Positions 43,892 to 51,398 of a stretch of 51,398 nt of DNA are shown here, in pieces. Source of the DNA: Paenibacillus profundus. GTDB taxonomy: Bacteria > Bacillota > Bacilli > Paenibacillales > Paenibacillaceae. The stretch spans positions 1 through 51,398 of the forward strand of contig NZ_JAJNBZ010000039.1 of NCBI RefSeq assembly GCF_021369635.1. The letters are read 5' to 3'. Under the pieces are notes generated by a model. It worked only from the letters and a program-made list of their open reading frames with translations. It made no database searches and was not told the origin of the DNA. Position 1 is the first letter of the stretch. Every line of letters starts with the position of its first letter. The translations under genes were made by a program, and so were the position numbers.

Positions 43892-44452
43892 CTATCTTTG
43901 CGTTCGCTCTGCCAGCTCGGTAATCCAATACGCCAAAAATTCCTTCACCCGTTCGTCTTCCTCAATGTGCAGCACACGTTGAAAGAGCCACCTCACACGC
44001 TCCTTCAGCGTCCGGTCGCGCTGGCTGCATAAGCCAAGCAGATCGACGCAATGCAGCCGTTCGGTCCCGGTTCCATATTCGAGCCAATCCACGTAAACCG
44101 CCGTACCACGGGCAATCTCACGCATACATTGCTCGTTCAGCCGCGAATGGCCGCTCTCCATGCTGACTTCCGCCGGTTCCCCGGACGCAATTTGAACGAG
44201 CAGTTCCAATATGAATGGCCGTGCCGCATCCGTCGCGCGCTGTATGATGCCTAGCAAGCAGATGACAGTTGGAATGGCGGCTTCATACAACGCCCCTTGC
44301 ACGACGACCGTATTCTCAATCTGCCAGCAGGCTTGTTCCGCTTGTTGCACAGTGGCGGCTTGTTGCACTTGAAGCAGGGCGTTCGGCAGATGCTCTGTCG
44401 TGCCCGCCGCCCGGTACTCCGACCACGGGATGCGAATGATGTCCCAAGCCAT
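43892..44452 (-). CDS. Hypothetical HEAT-repeat-like protein
   Basis: About 186 residues from the ATG at 44452, which has GAGGTG 9 nt upstream. An ATG at 44488 is an alternative, and the open frame continues further without support. It is almost wholly helical, with repeats such as VVVQGALYEAAIPTVICLLG and HCVDLLGLCSQRDRTLKERV that suggest HEAT-like scaffolding. No catalytic motif. Function unknown. Confidence 0.55.
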   Translation of the reverse strand: MAWDIIRIPWSEYRAAGTTEHLPNALLQVQQAATVQQAEQACWQIENTVVVQGALYEAAIPTVICLLGIIQRATDAARPFILELLVQIASGEPAEVSMESGHSRLNEQCMREIARGTAVYVDWLEYGTGTERLHCVDLLGLCSQRDRTLKERVRWLFQRVLHIEEDERVKEFLAYWITELAERTQR

Positions 44453-44727
44453 AGCATTTGGCACCTCTTTTACAGAAGATTTCTTCATGCATAATCTACC
44501 TAACCTATCTATAACAATCCGATTCGAAGAAGACATTAGCCTAGGGACAGCATATGCCTTTTGGCCGCAAGAAGTTCCTCGCAACGATGTCGCTGCCAAA
44601 CGGTTGTGTCCGTGTTCAGTCATATGATAGAATAATTAGAACATGCGTTCTTTGATCTGTATGCCCGTTTATGATTGTGAATAGAGGACAATCTATATTA
44701 ATATTGGACGAAAAAGGGTGATGATGA

Positions 44728-45090
44728 ATGATTAAGCAAATTTCTACGGTAGCCGTATATGTGGAAGATCAGCAAAGAGCGAAGCAATTCTGGACGGAGC
44801 AGGTCGGCTTTGCCGTTACGGCCGAATTCCCGATGGGACCGAACACCTTCTGGCTGGAAGTCGGGCCTGAAGGCGCGCAATCTCGCCTCGTCCTTTACCC
44901 GAAATCGATGATGAGCAACTGGGAGGAGCAGAAGGCGTCCATCGTCTTCGAATCCGATGACGTGCTTGGCGCGTACGAGACGATGAAGGCTAAGGGCGTC
45001 GAATTTGCCGGTGAACCGCAGCAGATGCAGTGGGGCAACTACGTAAGCTTTAGAGACCTGGACGGCAATGAATTTCTGCTGAAGGGATAA
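44728..45090 (+). CDS. VOC-family (glyoxalase/bleomycin-resistance) protein
   Basis: 120 residues. Two beta-alpha-beta-beta-beta repeats: ISTVAVYVEDQQRAKQFWTE at the start and FRDLDGNEFLL at the end, where the glutamate is a usual metal ligand. The family covers lyases, dioxygenases and drug-binding proteins, and the substrate cannot be assigned. AAAAAGGGTGATG lies before the ATG. Confidence 0.8.
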   Translation: MIKQISTVAVYVEDQQRAKQFWTEQVGFAVTAEFPMGPNTFWLEVGPEGAQSRLVLYPKSMMSNWEEQKASIVFESDDVLGAYETMKAKGVEFAGEPQQMQWGNYVSFRDLDGNEFLLKG

Positions 45091-45103
45091 CCAAGAGAAC
45101 ACG

Positions 45104-45146
45104 AAGAGCCGCACCTCGGATTAACCACGGGCTGCGGCCCTTTTCT
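45104..45146. terminator. Likely bidirectional terminator
   Basis: GCCGCA/TGCGGC stem with flanking pairs between the VOC and fabH stops, followed by TTTTC on the plus strand. Confidence 0.5.
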
Positions 45147-45162
45147 TCACTCATTCTGAATG

Positions 45163-46176
45163 TTACAGCGGTGTCGGTTCCGATACCTGTTCGTCAAAGT
45201 TAAGGTGCACAAGCTGCCCTGCATGAACCAACCCGGCGCCAAAACCGTACATAAGCGCCCGATCTCCATTTTGAACCTTGCCATTACGGATACCCAGATC
45301 TAGCGATAAGGGAATAGATGCAGCCGAGGTGTTCCCGAAGTTGACCAAGCTATATAATGTTTTTTCCATTGGGTAATTCAACTTCTCGCAAATCGGCTCG
45401 ATCAAACGCAAATTAGCACTATGAGGGATGAACCAGTCTACTTGATCCAAATCGGAGTGAGCTTTATCCAACAGCTGATGAATACCGGAAGGCACCGTTC
45501 GAGCAACCCACCGCAGCACCTCTCTCCCATTTTGAACAAGACATTGAGTATCCACTAATTCAATCTCATTTATTTTGTTGGCTAGACCTGTGCGATATAC
45601 GTGCTGTGCCCCTTTCCCATTGCTCCCCAAATGGAATCCGATGAAGCTCTGGAATTGATCATCTCTTTCAACCAGCACAGCGCCAGCGCCATCACCAAAT
45701 AATATGCAAGTGCTTCGGTCCGAATAATCCGTAATCTTTGAAAGCGTATCTGCTCCAAGCACTAATATTTTCCGATGCAATCCAGACGCAATGTAACTGT
45801 GTGCCGTATGCAATGCATATACAAATCCTGCACAGGCCGCACTGATGTCAATCGCCCCAGCCGTCTGGGAAATTTGTAAACGTTCCTGTATCAGACACGC
45901 TACTGAGGGAAATGAAAAGTTAGGTGTGCTTGTTGCAACTATAATCATATCTACATCTTCAACGTTTTTATTGTATCTTTTGATCAAATCTTTCACAGCA
46001 GCCGCACATAGATCGCTTGTAAATTCATCAGGTTGACTAATTCTGCGCTCCTGAATGCCCGTTCTTTGCAAAATCCACTCATTGCTCGTTTCAACCATGC
46101 CCTCAAGCTCCACATTGGTTAGCTTTTTGTGTGGCACATAAGTTCCGATAGCCGTAATTCTTGCTTTTATCACCAT
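45163..46176 (-). CDS. fabH: 3-oxoacyl-ACP synthase III
   Basis: 337 residues. FabH condenses acetyl-CoA or branched acyl-CoA with malonyl-ACP to start fatty acid synthesis. The Cys-His-Asn triad is complete: C115 (SAACAGFV), H252 (IPHSANLR), N282 (NFGNTSAAS). The start has GGCGAGG 5 nt before the ATG. No other fab gene is adjacent, so this is probably a second FabH (FabHB-like), setting branched-chain primer use. A FapR-type operator overlaps its promoter. Confidence 0.9.
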   Translation of the reverse strand: MVIKARITAIGTYVPHKKLTNVELEGMVETSNEWILQRTGIQERRISQPDEFTSDLCAAAVKDLIKRYNKNVEDVDMIIVATSTPNFSFPSVACLIQERLQISQTAGAIDISAACAGFVYALHTAHSYIASGLHRKILVLGADTLSKITDYSDRSTCILFGDGAGAVLVERDDQFQSFIGFHLGSNGKGAQHVYRTGLANKINEIELVDTQCLVQNGREVLRWVARTVPSGIHQLLDKAHSDLDQVDWFIPHSANLRLIEPICEKLNYPMEKTLYSLVNFGNTSAASIPLSLDLGIRNGKVQNGDRALMYGFGAGLVHAGQLVHLNFDEQVSEPTPL

Positions 46177-46204
46177 TTCCACCTCGCCATGTCTGGTAAT
46201 TGGT

Positions 46205-46250
46205 ATTAATACTTGGTACTAATATTAACAGTAACTTTTGTCATAATCAA
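46205..46250 (-). promoter_or_regulatory. fabH promoter with FapR-type operator
   Basis: On the minus strand TTGATT (46245-46250) and TAATAT (46222-46227) are 17 nt apart. At 46205-46223 the sequence reads ATTAGTACC-A-AGTATTAAT on that strand, an inverted repeat very close to the FapR box of Bacilli. It covers the transcription start, as expected for repression relieved by malonyl-CoA. Confidence 0.75.
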
Positions 46251-46415
46251 TTGGATGATTCCAAATATGTCCATAATGTAGATATCTTGGATCTGAAAAG
46301 TTGCTTTATTAAACAAGCACTTCCATACATGTTATGCAAGTTTCCAACTTGGCAGGAATATAGTCTTACTAAGCATGATTTAAAACGATTCCAATATAAA
46401 ACGGAGGCGTTTGCG

Positions 46416-47330
46416 ATGAATGTGTTGAGCGCGCTCGGGTATCAAGCGACGGATCGGCTGCTCATAGTCAATGCGGATGATTTCGGCATGTGCCACGCTA
46501 CGAATGAAGCCATCAAGCAGCTTCTCGACGAAGGCGCCGTATCGTCCGCTACGGTGATGATGCCGTGCGGATGGGCTCAGGACGCGGCGGTCTGGAGTGC
46601 CGCCCATCCACAGGCCGATGTCGGGATACACCTGACATTTACAAGCGAATGGGAAGGCTTCAAATGGGGGCCGGTTAACCGCCGCGGCGACACCTCATCA
46701 CTCGTCACGGCAGAGGGGTATTTTCCAAGCGACTGCCTAGCGTTCGAACAGCAAGCCGACCTAGAACAAGTTCGCGCCGAAATCATCGCCCAGCTCGAGA
46801 TGGCGTACGCTATCGGAATGAATCCTACGCATCTCGACAATCATATGGGCAGCTTGTACGGACTCGCGACAGGCCGGGACTTTCTTGACATCGTGTTCGA
46901 TGTTTGCGCAGAATACGGCTTGCCCTTCCGCCTGCCGAAGTCGATTGAAGGCATGCAGCTTCCTCCAGAGATGGGGCCGTTAGCACTGCAGCGGGCCGAA
47001 CAGGCCGCAGCCAAGGGCGTCGTCATTCTGGATGAACTGCTTAGTCTCCCCTATGCAAGTCAGGAAGGGCAGAGCGAGGAACAAATGAAAGCAGCGATGA
47101 TCGCGCTGCTCCGCAGCTTGAAGCCGGGGCTGTCCGAAATCATCATCCATCCTTCGTTCATCACTGGGGAATTGCAGGCGATTACACCGCATTGGGAGCG
47201 GCGCGGTATGGAGTTCCAGCTCTTGCTTGATCCAGACATGAAGCAGGTTATCGCCGATGAAGGCATTCATCTGATACGCTGGGCCGATCTGCGGGACGTG
47301 CAGCAGGGCATGCCGCCGCAGCGTCAATAG
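46416..47330 (+). CDS. YdjC/ChbG-family carbohydrate deacetylase
   Basis: 304 residues. LLIVNADDFGMCHATNEAIK holds the metal-binding Asp-Asp, and THLDNHMGS and EIIIHPSF give the histidine ligands. The family removes N-acetyl groups from oligosaccharides such as chitobiose. I chose the ATG at 46416 because CGGAGG is 8 nt upstream; the frame stays open for 72 more codons but that part has no coding features. A GPH sugar symporter follows 13 nt later with GGAGG, so uptake and deacetylation of an amino sugar are probably linked. Confidence 0.85.
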   Translation: MNVLSALGYQATDRLLIVNADDFGMCHATNEAIKQLLDEGAVSSATVMMPCGWAQDAAVWSAAHPQADVGIHLTFTSEWEGFKWGPVNRRGDTSSLVTAEGYFPSDCLAFEQQADLEQVRAEIIAQLEMAYAIGMNPTHLDNHMGSLYGLATGRDFLDIVFDVCAEYGLPFRLPKSIEGMQLPPEMGPLALQRAEQAAAKGVVILDELLSLPYASQEGQSEEQMKAAMIALLRSLKPGLSEIIIHPSFITGELQAITPHWERRGMEFQLLLDPDMKQVIADEGIHLIRWADLRDVQQGMPPQRQ

Positions 47331-47343
47331 GAGGCGGAAGCAT

Positions 47344-48639
47344 ATGGGCATTCAAATCACTCCAGCCCGCAAAACGGCGTTTACGGCCGGGAACTTATCC
47401 TCCAACCTAATGGCGCAGATGTTCTCGGCTTACATCGTGTATTATTACGTCGACGTGCTCGGCGTCCGTCCTGGCCTTATCGGAATAGCGATGGTCATCC
47501 ATGGCATATTAGGGGCCATTCTCAATCCTCTCTTCGGTTATGTATCCGATCGATTCCGCACGCGCTGGGGGCGCCGTGTCCCTTATATCGCGTTTGGCAT
47601 GATTCCGCTGGCGGCGGTATTTACGCTGCTATGGTTCCCGCTCTCCTCCGGCATGGGTCTGTTCTGGTACTTCCTCTTCATCGTTCTGCTCTACGACGTG
47701 CTCTACGTGCTTGTCATTCTGAACTACTCCGCCTTGTTTCCCGAAATGTTCGTTACCATGAAAGAACGCGCCTCTGCCTCGTCCTGGAAGCAGATGTTCG
47801 GCATCATCGGCATGATTGCCGGCGTGGCTGTGCCGCCGCTCATCTACGACCGTTACGGTTGGGGAGCGATGGGAATTATATTCGGTATCACTGCCGCACT
47901 ATTCATGGGTGCGATGGTCTGGGGTTCAAGAGAAAACGAACAGGCGGCCCCGGACACATTCGGCTTATGGCAATCGGTCGTGCATACCTTTTCCAACCGC
48001 TTCTTCGTCATTTACGTCCTCGGCGGCTTCTTCGTGCAGTTGACCTTCGCCCTCCTGCCCGCGGCAATTCCGTTCTTCACCAAATATGCGCTCCATGCAG
48101 AGGAAAGCGCCAATTCAATTCTGCTCGGTCTCGTCTTCGTCACCGCCATTCCATGCGTCTATGTATGGGCGCGTTGGACGAACCGTTTCGGTCCGCGCAA
48201 GACGATGCTGGCCGCCATCGTATGCTACGCTGTGGCGCTAGCCCCGCTCTTGTTCGTCATCTCCCCGGCTGCTGCCTATGTGACGGGAGCGGCCATCGGC
48301 TTCGGTCTGGCAGGCATCATCATGCTGCTTGACGTCCTGCTTGCCGAAGTCATCGACGAGGATGAACGCAGAACGGGAGCGCGCCGTGAAGGCATGTATT
48401 TCGGCATGAACGGCTTCATCATCCGCTTCGGCGTGTCGCTGCAGGCAGTCGTTATGAGCCTTGTGCTGGAACAGAGCGGTTATGTCGCCAACGCCCCGAC
48501 CCAGCCTGAAGCGGCGATTATCGGCATCCGCTTAATGTTGGCGGGCATTCCGATTCTATCCCTCGTATTAGCCTTCATCTGCTTCTGCTGCTATCGCCTT
48601 GGCGCAGCACGACCGTCGAATGGGCATCCTCGCGAATAA
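47344..48639 (+). CDS. GPH-family sugar:cation symporter (MFS)
   Basis: 431 residues with twelve membrane segments. NPLFGYVSDRFRTRWGRRVP is the characteristic loop of glycoside-pentoside-hexuronide symporters such as MelB, and a second copy-like loop lies near DEDERRTGARREGMYFGMN. It is coupled to the YdjC-family deacetylase gene. Confidence 0.85.
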   Translation: MGIQITPARKTAFTAGNLSSNLMAQMFSAYIVYYYVDVLGVRPGLIGIAMVIHGILGAILNPLFGYVSDRFRTRWGRRVPYIAFGMIPLAAVFTLLWFPLSSGMGLFWYFLFIVLLYDVLYVLVILNYSALFPEMFVTMKERASASSWKQMFGIIGMIAGVAVPPLIYDRYGWGAMGIIFGITAALFMGAMVWGSRENEQAAPDTFGLWQSVVHTFSNRFFVIYVLGGFFVQLTFALLPAAIPFFTKYALHAEESANSILLGLVFVTAIPCVYVWARWTNRFGPRKTMLAAIVCYAVALAPLLFVISPAAAYVTGAAIGFGLAGIIMLLDVLLAEVIDEDERRTGARREGMYFGMNGFIIRFGVSLQAVVMSLVLEQSGYVANAPTQPEAAIIGIRLMLAGIPILSLVLAFICFCCYRLGAARPSNGHPRE

Positions 48640-48769
48640 TACCATAATCATCCATTTGTGAAATGAAGACATTCTCCCCGGGGAACGGCACGCCTTGACC
48701 GAAACGATCGAATAGCAGACAATGGAAGCAACAACTACTGATAACCTTTTGAATCGGAGCGTGAAAGGA

Positions 48770-49495
48770 ACTATGGAACGCATCGGCGCACTCAAAGAAA
48801 TCGTAAGACACCCGGTGAAATCCTTCCGGGGAGAGCGAGTTCAACACACGAAGTTGATGGATTATGGCTTATACGGGGATCGAAGCCACGTCTTCCTGGA
48901 TGACACGCGGCCAGGGAAGTATGTAACGATTACCCAGTGTCCGAAAATGGCACAATATGAAGCCCGCTTTGCAGGACTGGACAATACGGAGCAATATCCG
49001 CGCGTAGAGGTTCGTTCACCGAATGGCATCGTATATGATTGGGAGGATGAGGCGCTGAAGCTGGAGCTGGAACAGGAGTCAAAGCGAGCCATCTCGCCGC
49101 ATAGCTATACGCCGCAGCACATCCCGTTCGGCGCCCTTGAGGAAGCTCACATCCTCCTCGTGACCGATGCATCGGTTAGAGAGCTGGAACAGCTGTGGGG
49201 AGGCCACATCGATTACAATCGTTTTCGGCCGAATCTATTCATCCAATTGGATGACCCCGTTCCATTCGTCGAAGAACAATGGCTCGGCAGAAGGCTGCGC
49301 ATTGGAGCTGCAGAGTTAGAATTGAACAGCTTGTGCGAACGGTGCATGATCATTACGGTCGATCCGGACAGCGGGGAACGGGATGCTTCACTGCTGAAGA
49401 CCGTCGTGCAGGAGCGGAGCAGCAACTTCGGCGTGTACGCCTCAGTCTTGAAGACCGGTGACATCGAAGTAGGACAGCCTATATATTTAATATAG
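48770..49495 (+). CDS. MOSC-domain protein
   Basis: 241 residues. MOSC N-terminal beta barrel (ALKEIVRHPVKSFRGERVQH, YGDRSHVFLDDTRPGKY), then the MOSC domain with NRFRPNLFIQLD and the cysteines LCERCMIITVDPDSG. MOSC proteins bind sulphur and the molybdenum cofactor and include reductases of N-hydroxylated compounds. The start is uncertain: the ATG at 48770 follows GGAGCGTGAAAGGA closely; an ATG at 48722 lacks a ribosome site. Confidence 0.8.
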   Translation, partial: TMERIGALKEIVRHPVKSFRGERVQHTKLMDYGLYGDRSHVFLDDTRPGKYVTITQCPKMAQYEARFAGLDNTEQYPRVEVRSPNGIVYDWEDEALKLELEQESKRAISPHSYTPQHIPFGALEEAHILLVTDASVRELEQLWGGHIDYNRFRPNLFIQLDDPVPFVEEQWLGRRLRIGAAELELNSLCERCMIITVDPDSGERDASLLKTVVQERSSNFGVYASVLKTGDIEVGQPIYLI

Positions 49496-49541
49496 AAGAA
49501 GCGGGATAAATGACATCGTTCATCTATCCCGCTTCTTCTAT
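49492..49541. terminator. Bidirectional terminator, 17-bp stem
   Basis: 49492-49508 pairs perfectly with 49525-49541. It includes the MOSC stop codon and probably serves the leftward mazG-like gene as well. Confidence 0.75.
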
Positions 49542-49621
49542 CGATGGGCTCTCGATTGTCGCGCCGCCTGCTCCAGCAGGCCTTCATCCGCTTCGAGCAG
49601 CTCGTCCGGCAACTTTTTCAA
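49538..49621 (-). CDS. Possible 27-codon ORF after mazG
   Basis: A minus-strand frame from a TTG reads KKLPDELLEADEGLLEQAAR and ends in the terminator. Its codon pattern looks coding, but it is tiny and has only a weak AAGG site. It could be the end of a formerly longer mazG-like protein. Confidence 0.2.
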   Translation of the reverse strand: MKKLPDELLEADEGLLEQAARQSRAHR

Positions 49622-49629
49622 ATCGAGAC

Positions 49630-49956
49630 TTAACCTTCGCTGCTGCCGAATCGCTTCTCCAGCTTTTCTATATGCGCCTGCGCTATTTCACTCAGCTCGA
49701 TGTCGTATTTTTCCGACAAAACAATAAGATTGGCAAGCACGTCGCCCAATTCCTCCACAAGCTCTTGCCGCAGTTCCTCACCGCTCTTCTCGCCTTCATC
49801 CGGACGATCGCGCCCGATCTCAAGCGCCCGTACGACCCTCGCCACTTCCCCGACCTCTTCCATCAGGAAGCCCACGCGGATAAACGGATTGTACTGCGAC
49901 CACTCCCGCGCACGGTAAAATTGCTGCACCCATTCTTGGAACGGCTTCATCTCCAT
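49630..49956 (-). CDS. MazG-family nucleotide pyrophosphohydrolase
   Basis: 108 residues, a single-domain all-alpha NTP pyrophosphatase. FLMEEVGEVARVVRALEIG and ELVEELGDVLANLIVLSEKY give the EExxE and ExxD magnesium ligands. It removes non-canonical nucleoside triphosphates. AAAGGAAG lies about 10 nt upstream. Divergent from the LOG-family gene with 75 nt between. Confidence 0.85.
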   Translation of the reverse strand: MEMKPFQEWVQQFYRAREWSQYNPFIRVGFLMEEVGEVARVVRALEIGRDRPDEGEKSGEELRQELVEELGDVLANLIVLSEKYDIELSEIAQAHIEKLEKRFGSSEG

Positions 49957-50031
49957 CGTTTTTTAACTTCCTTTCCCCTTCCATGATGTCTATACTTAGA
50001 ACAGTATAGCAGATAAAGGAGGCACTCTATC

Positions 50032-50610
50032 ATGAAAAAAATATGCGTTTATGCCGGCTCGAATCTAGGCAACCACCCAGACTTTGCAGTGAAGTCGCAG
50101 CAGTTGGGACGTCTGATGGCCGAACGGCAGCTGGAGCTTGTATACGGTGGTTCCAATGTCGGATTGATGGGCGAGGTCGCCAATGAAATGCTCCGACTCG
50201 GCGGTAAAGTGACAGGCGTCATGCCACGCGGACTGTTCCGCGGCGAGATCGTTCATACGCAGCTGACGGAACTGATTGAAGTGAAAGACATGCGCGAACG
50301 CAAAGCGACGATGAGCGATCTGGCCGACGCCTTCATCGCCCTGCCGGGCGGCTTCGGCACGTTCGAGGAGCTGTTCGAGATGATTAGCTGGGGGCAGCTC
50401 GGCATTCATAAAAAACCGATCGGCGTGCTCAATATCGAAGGCTACTATACACCGATGATGGAAATGGTGCGTCATTCGATTCAAGCCGGATTCGTAAAGG
50501 CGGAACATGAGCAATTAATATTGAACTCGCCAGAACCTGCCGAGCTGCTGGATCAATTGAGCAGCTACGTGCCGCCAGTGTTCGGGAATAAGTGGAATCA
50601 ATTGGACTAA
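50032..50610 (+). CDS. LOG-family protein (TIGR00730 type)
   Basis: 192 residues. YGGSNVGLMGEVANEMLRLG and the PGGFGTFEELFEMISWGQLG signature mark the LOG family, which hydrolyses nucleoside monophosphates such as cytokinin ribotides or AMP to base and ribose phosphate. AAAGGAGG is 10 nt before the ATG. Bacillus members (YvdD type) are similar in length. Confidence 0.88.
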   Translation: MKKICVYAGSNLGNHPDFAVKSQQLGRLMAERQLELVYGGSNVGLMGEVANEMLRLGGKVTGVMPRGLFRGEIVHTQLTELIEVKDMRERKATMSDLADAFIALPGGFGTFEELFEMISWGQLGIHKKPIGVLNIEGYYTPMMEMVRHSIQAGFVKAEHEQLILNSPEPAELLDQLSSYVPPVFGNKWNQLD

Positions 50611-50638
50611 TTCCTGATTTCACCACTGCAAGCTATGC

Positions 50639-50960
50639 TAGTTCATCTGTGGAGGCCTTCGGATCATCATCCACCAAGCTTCTCCACAGATAGAACGCCG
50701 CATATGCTTCCCATCCGCTCCAGCCTCGCTGCCATCCGTTCGATTCCTGACTCCTTCGACAGCCCTCCGCTAACCGTTCTCTTAGCCGCCTCAATCCCCC
50801 AATGACATGCTCCGTTTTTTTGACCACAATTTCAGCGCCATTATGTCGTCTACAGACAGCCCCGCCGATTGTGATCCGTCATGACTAATCCGGTCTCTAG
50901 AAAGAACGTATGCTCTCACCGAAATTTTGCCGCACCATCGATGTATCTACGCTCTTAGCA
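50639..50960 (-). pseudogene. Degraded coding remnant, unrecognised
   Basis: On the minus strand, protein-like pieces occur in different frames: KSVDTSMVRQNFGESIRSF, RAYVLSRDRISHDGSQSAG then LSVDDIMALKLWSKKR, and VVKKTEHVIGGLRRLRERLA to DDDPKASTDELA. They do not join without frameshifts and I cannot name a family. Probably a decayed gene. Confidence 0.35.
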
Positions 50961-51344
50961 CCACTATCCCCGTTACTCATATTCACCTTTCACTTCAAGC
51001 ATATCGTTTGACCAGTACCTAGCAGCTTTTTTATTATGGGTTTGGAAAATGCCGATATCCGTAATAATGGCGTGACTGAGCCCGGGGGAGAGTGACTATA
51101 AGCGCCTGCATTCAAGATACTCTCCAGCAAAAAAGTTAAAACTCCTTACGTTAATTATGGGTGCAGAATATATGCGACATCAGTGTTGACGACATACCTG
51201 AACCGGGGGGAGAATGACTATAAGAGTCTGCATTCAAGATGATGCCCCCACACCTTTGCCGTTCCTGCGCGAACGGGAGAGTGTGCATAAGCACTTAAAG
51301 AATAGGATCAGGCAGTCCCTCGCAATTTCATCCTTTTTCTCATA
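50961..51344. other. Non-coding stretch with 43-nt direct repeats
   Basis: No gene seen. Copies of a 43-nt sequence lie at 51076-51118 and 51198-51240 (38 of 43 identical, period 122 nt). A weaker third match (gggagagtgtgcataagcac) is at about 51276-51295. Confidence 0.6.
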
Positions 51345-51398
51345 ATCGAGTAGGAGGCTACCCATTAACTGAGTAGCCGACCTCTCACACCACCGTAC
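51345..51398 (-). mobile_element. 3' end of a group II intron (partial)
   Basis: Read on the minus strand from the window edge, GTACGGTGGTGTGAGAGG, then a GGCTAC/GTAGCC hairpin and the terminal CTACTCGAT are the domain V end, domain VI and 3' splice site of bacterial group II introns. The intron body and reverse transcriptase would lie beyond 51398. The 3' exon starts TATGAGAAAAAGG at 51344 going left. Confidence 0.7.

Noticed and set aside
42798..43928. 376-codon minus-strand frame opposite the S9 peptidase
   Set aside because: The plus strand carries a full catalytic triad and signal peptide; the antisense frame has no domain or ribosome site.
46200..46415. Extended N-terminus of the YdjC-family protein
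   Set aside because: The family starts just before LLIVNADDFG; a strong CGGAGG site precedes the ATG at 46416, and the upstream part overlaps the fabH promoter.
48575..48847. Minus-strand frame containing VPFPGENVFISQMDDYGIIR
   Set aside because: It looks protein-like between 48640 and 48720 but overlaps the symporter end and the MOSC start on the other strand; no start signal and no family recognised.
51076..51295. CRISPR array
   Set aside because: Only two clear repeats, 43 nt, with a 79-nt spacing between them and no cas genes; it does not fit CRISPR geometry.

Overview
The window looks like a chromosome segment of a Paenibacillus-type Firmicute. The pointers are strong GGAGG ribosome sites with frequent TTG/GTG starts, a Spo0E-like sporulation phosphatase, a FapR-type operator in front of fabH, a sugar ABC operon with a family 63-like glycosidase, and an S9 peptidase with a degenerate SLH-like N-terminus. 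I saw no rRNA or tRNA gene. Species assignment is not possible from sequence alone.

Region by region. 1-5.3 kb: a leftward sugar-acid-type operon (NAD-dependent epimerase, DapA-family aldolase, a degenerate-GGDEF/winged-helix regulator), then a GntR regulator fused to a solute-binding domain with its own promoter. 5.3-8.4 kb: a graveyard of decayed genes (AraC regulator, phage terminase small subunit, HicB antitoxin, a frameshifted secreted protein) around one small membrane protein. 8.5-16.6 kb: ordinary single genes (MFS exporter, TrmB regulator, DJ-1/PfpI protein, Nudix hydrolase, secreted Big2-type protein, WYL regulator with a GyrI-like protein). 16.6-18.5 kb: AT-rich accessory DNA with a small membrane protein, an internally deleted MerR gene, a frameshifted lipoprotein, a 16-bp perfect inverted repeat and a Spo0E-like gene. 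18.7-22.2 kb: a tandemly duplicated module of an RRNPP/AimR-like quorum receptor, a GNAT acetyltransferase and a RelBE-type toxin-antitoxin locus. One copy keeps the receptor. The other has lost the receptor but keeps a 35-residue signal-peptide gene. 22.2-27.9 kb: leftward carbohydrate operon (binding protein, two permeases, glycosidase, EamA transporter). 28.4-31.4 kb: thyX, a GNAT acetyltransferase, an ANT-like nucleotidyltransferase and a broken S9 peptidase copy, then an S41 peptidase lipoprotein with a frameshifted signal peptide.

33.0-41.3 kb holds the most interesting system: a class II two-component lanthipeptide cluster resembling enterococcal cytolysin. It has a C39-peptidase ABC exporter (leftward), then rightward two precursor genes, an attenuator hairpin, a LanM synthetase, a flavodoxin-type FMN reductase (a candidate D-amino-acid-forming enzyme) and an M50 membrane metalloprotease (a candidate CylI-like immunity protein). 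The cluster sits inside the second copy of a duplicated GNAT-nucleotidyltransferase-S9 peptidase module, and the two module copies have decayed in complementary ways.

41.5-51.4 kb: S9 peptidase, HEAT-like hypothetical, VOC protein, fabH with a FapR-type box, YdjC-family deacetylase with a GPH sugar symporter, MOSC protein, MazG pyrophosphohydrolase and LOG-family phosphoribohydrolase. The end carries degraded DNA, two 43-nt direct repeats, and on the minus strand the 3' end of a group II intron running off the window.
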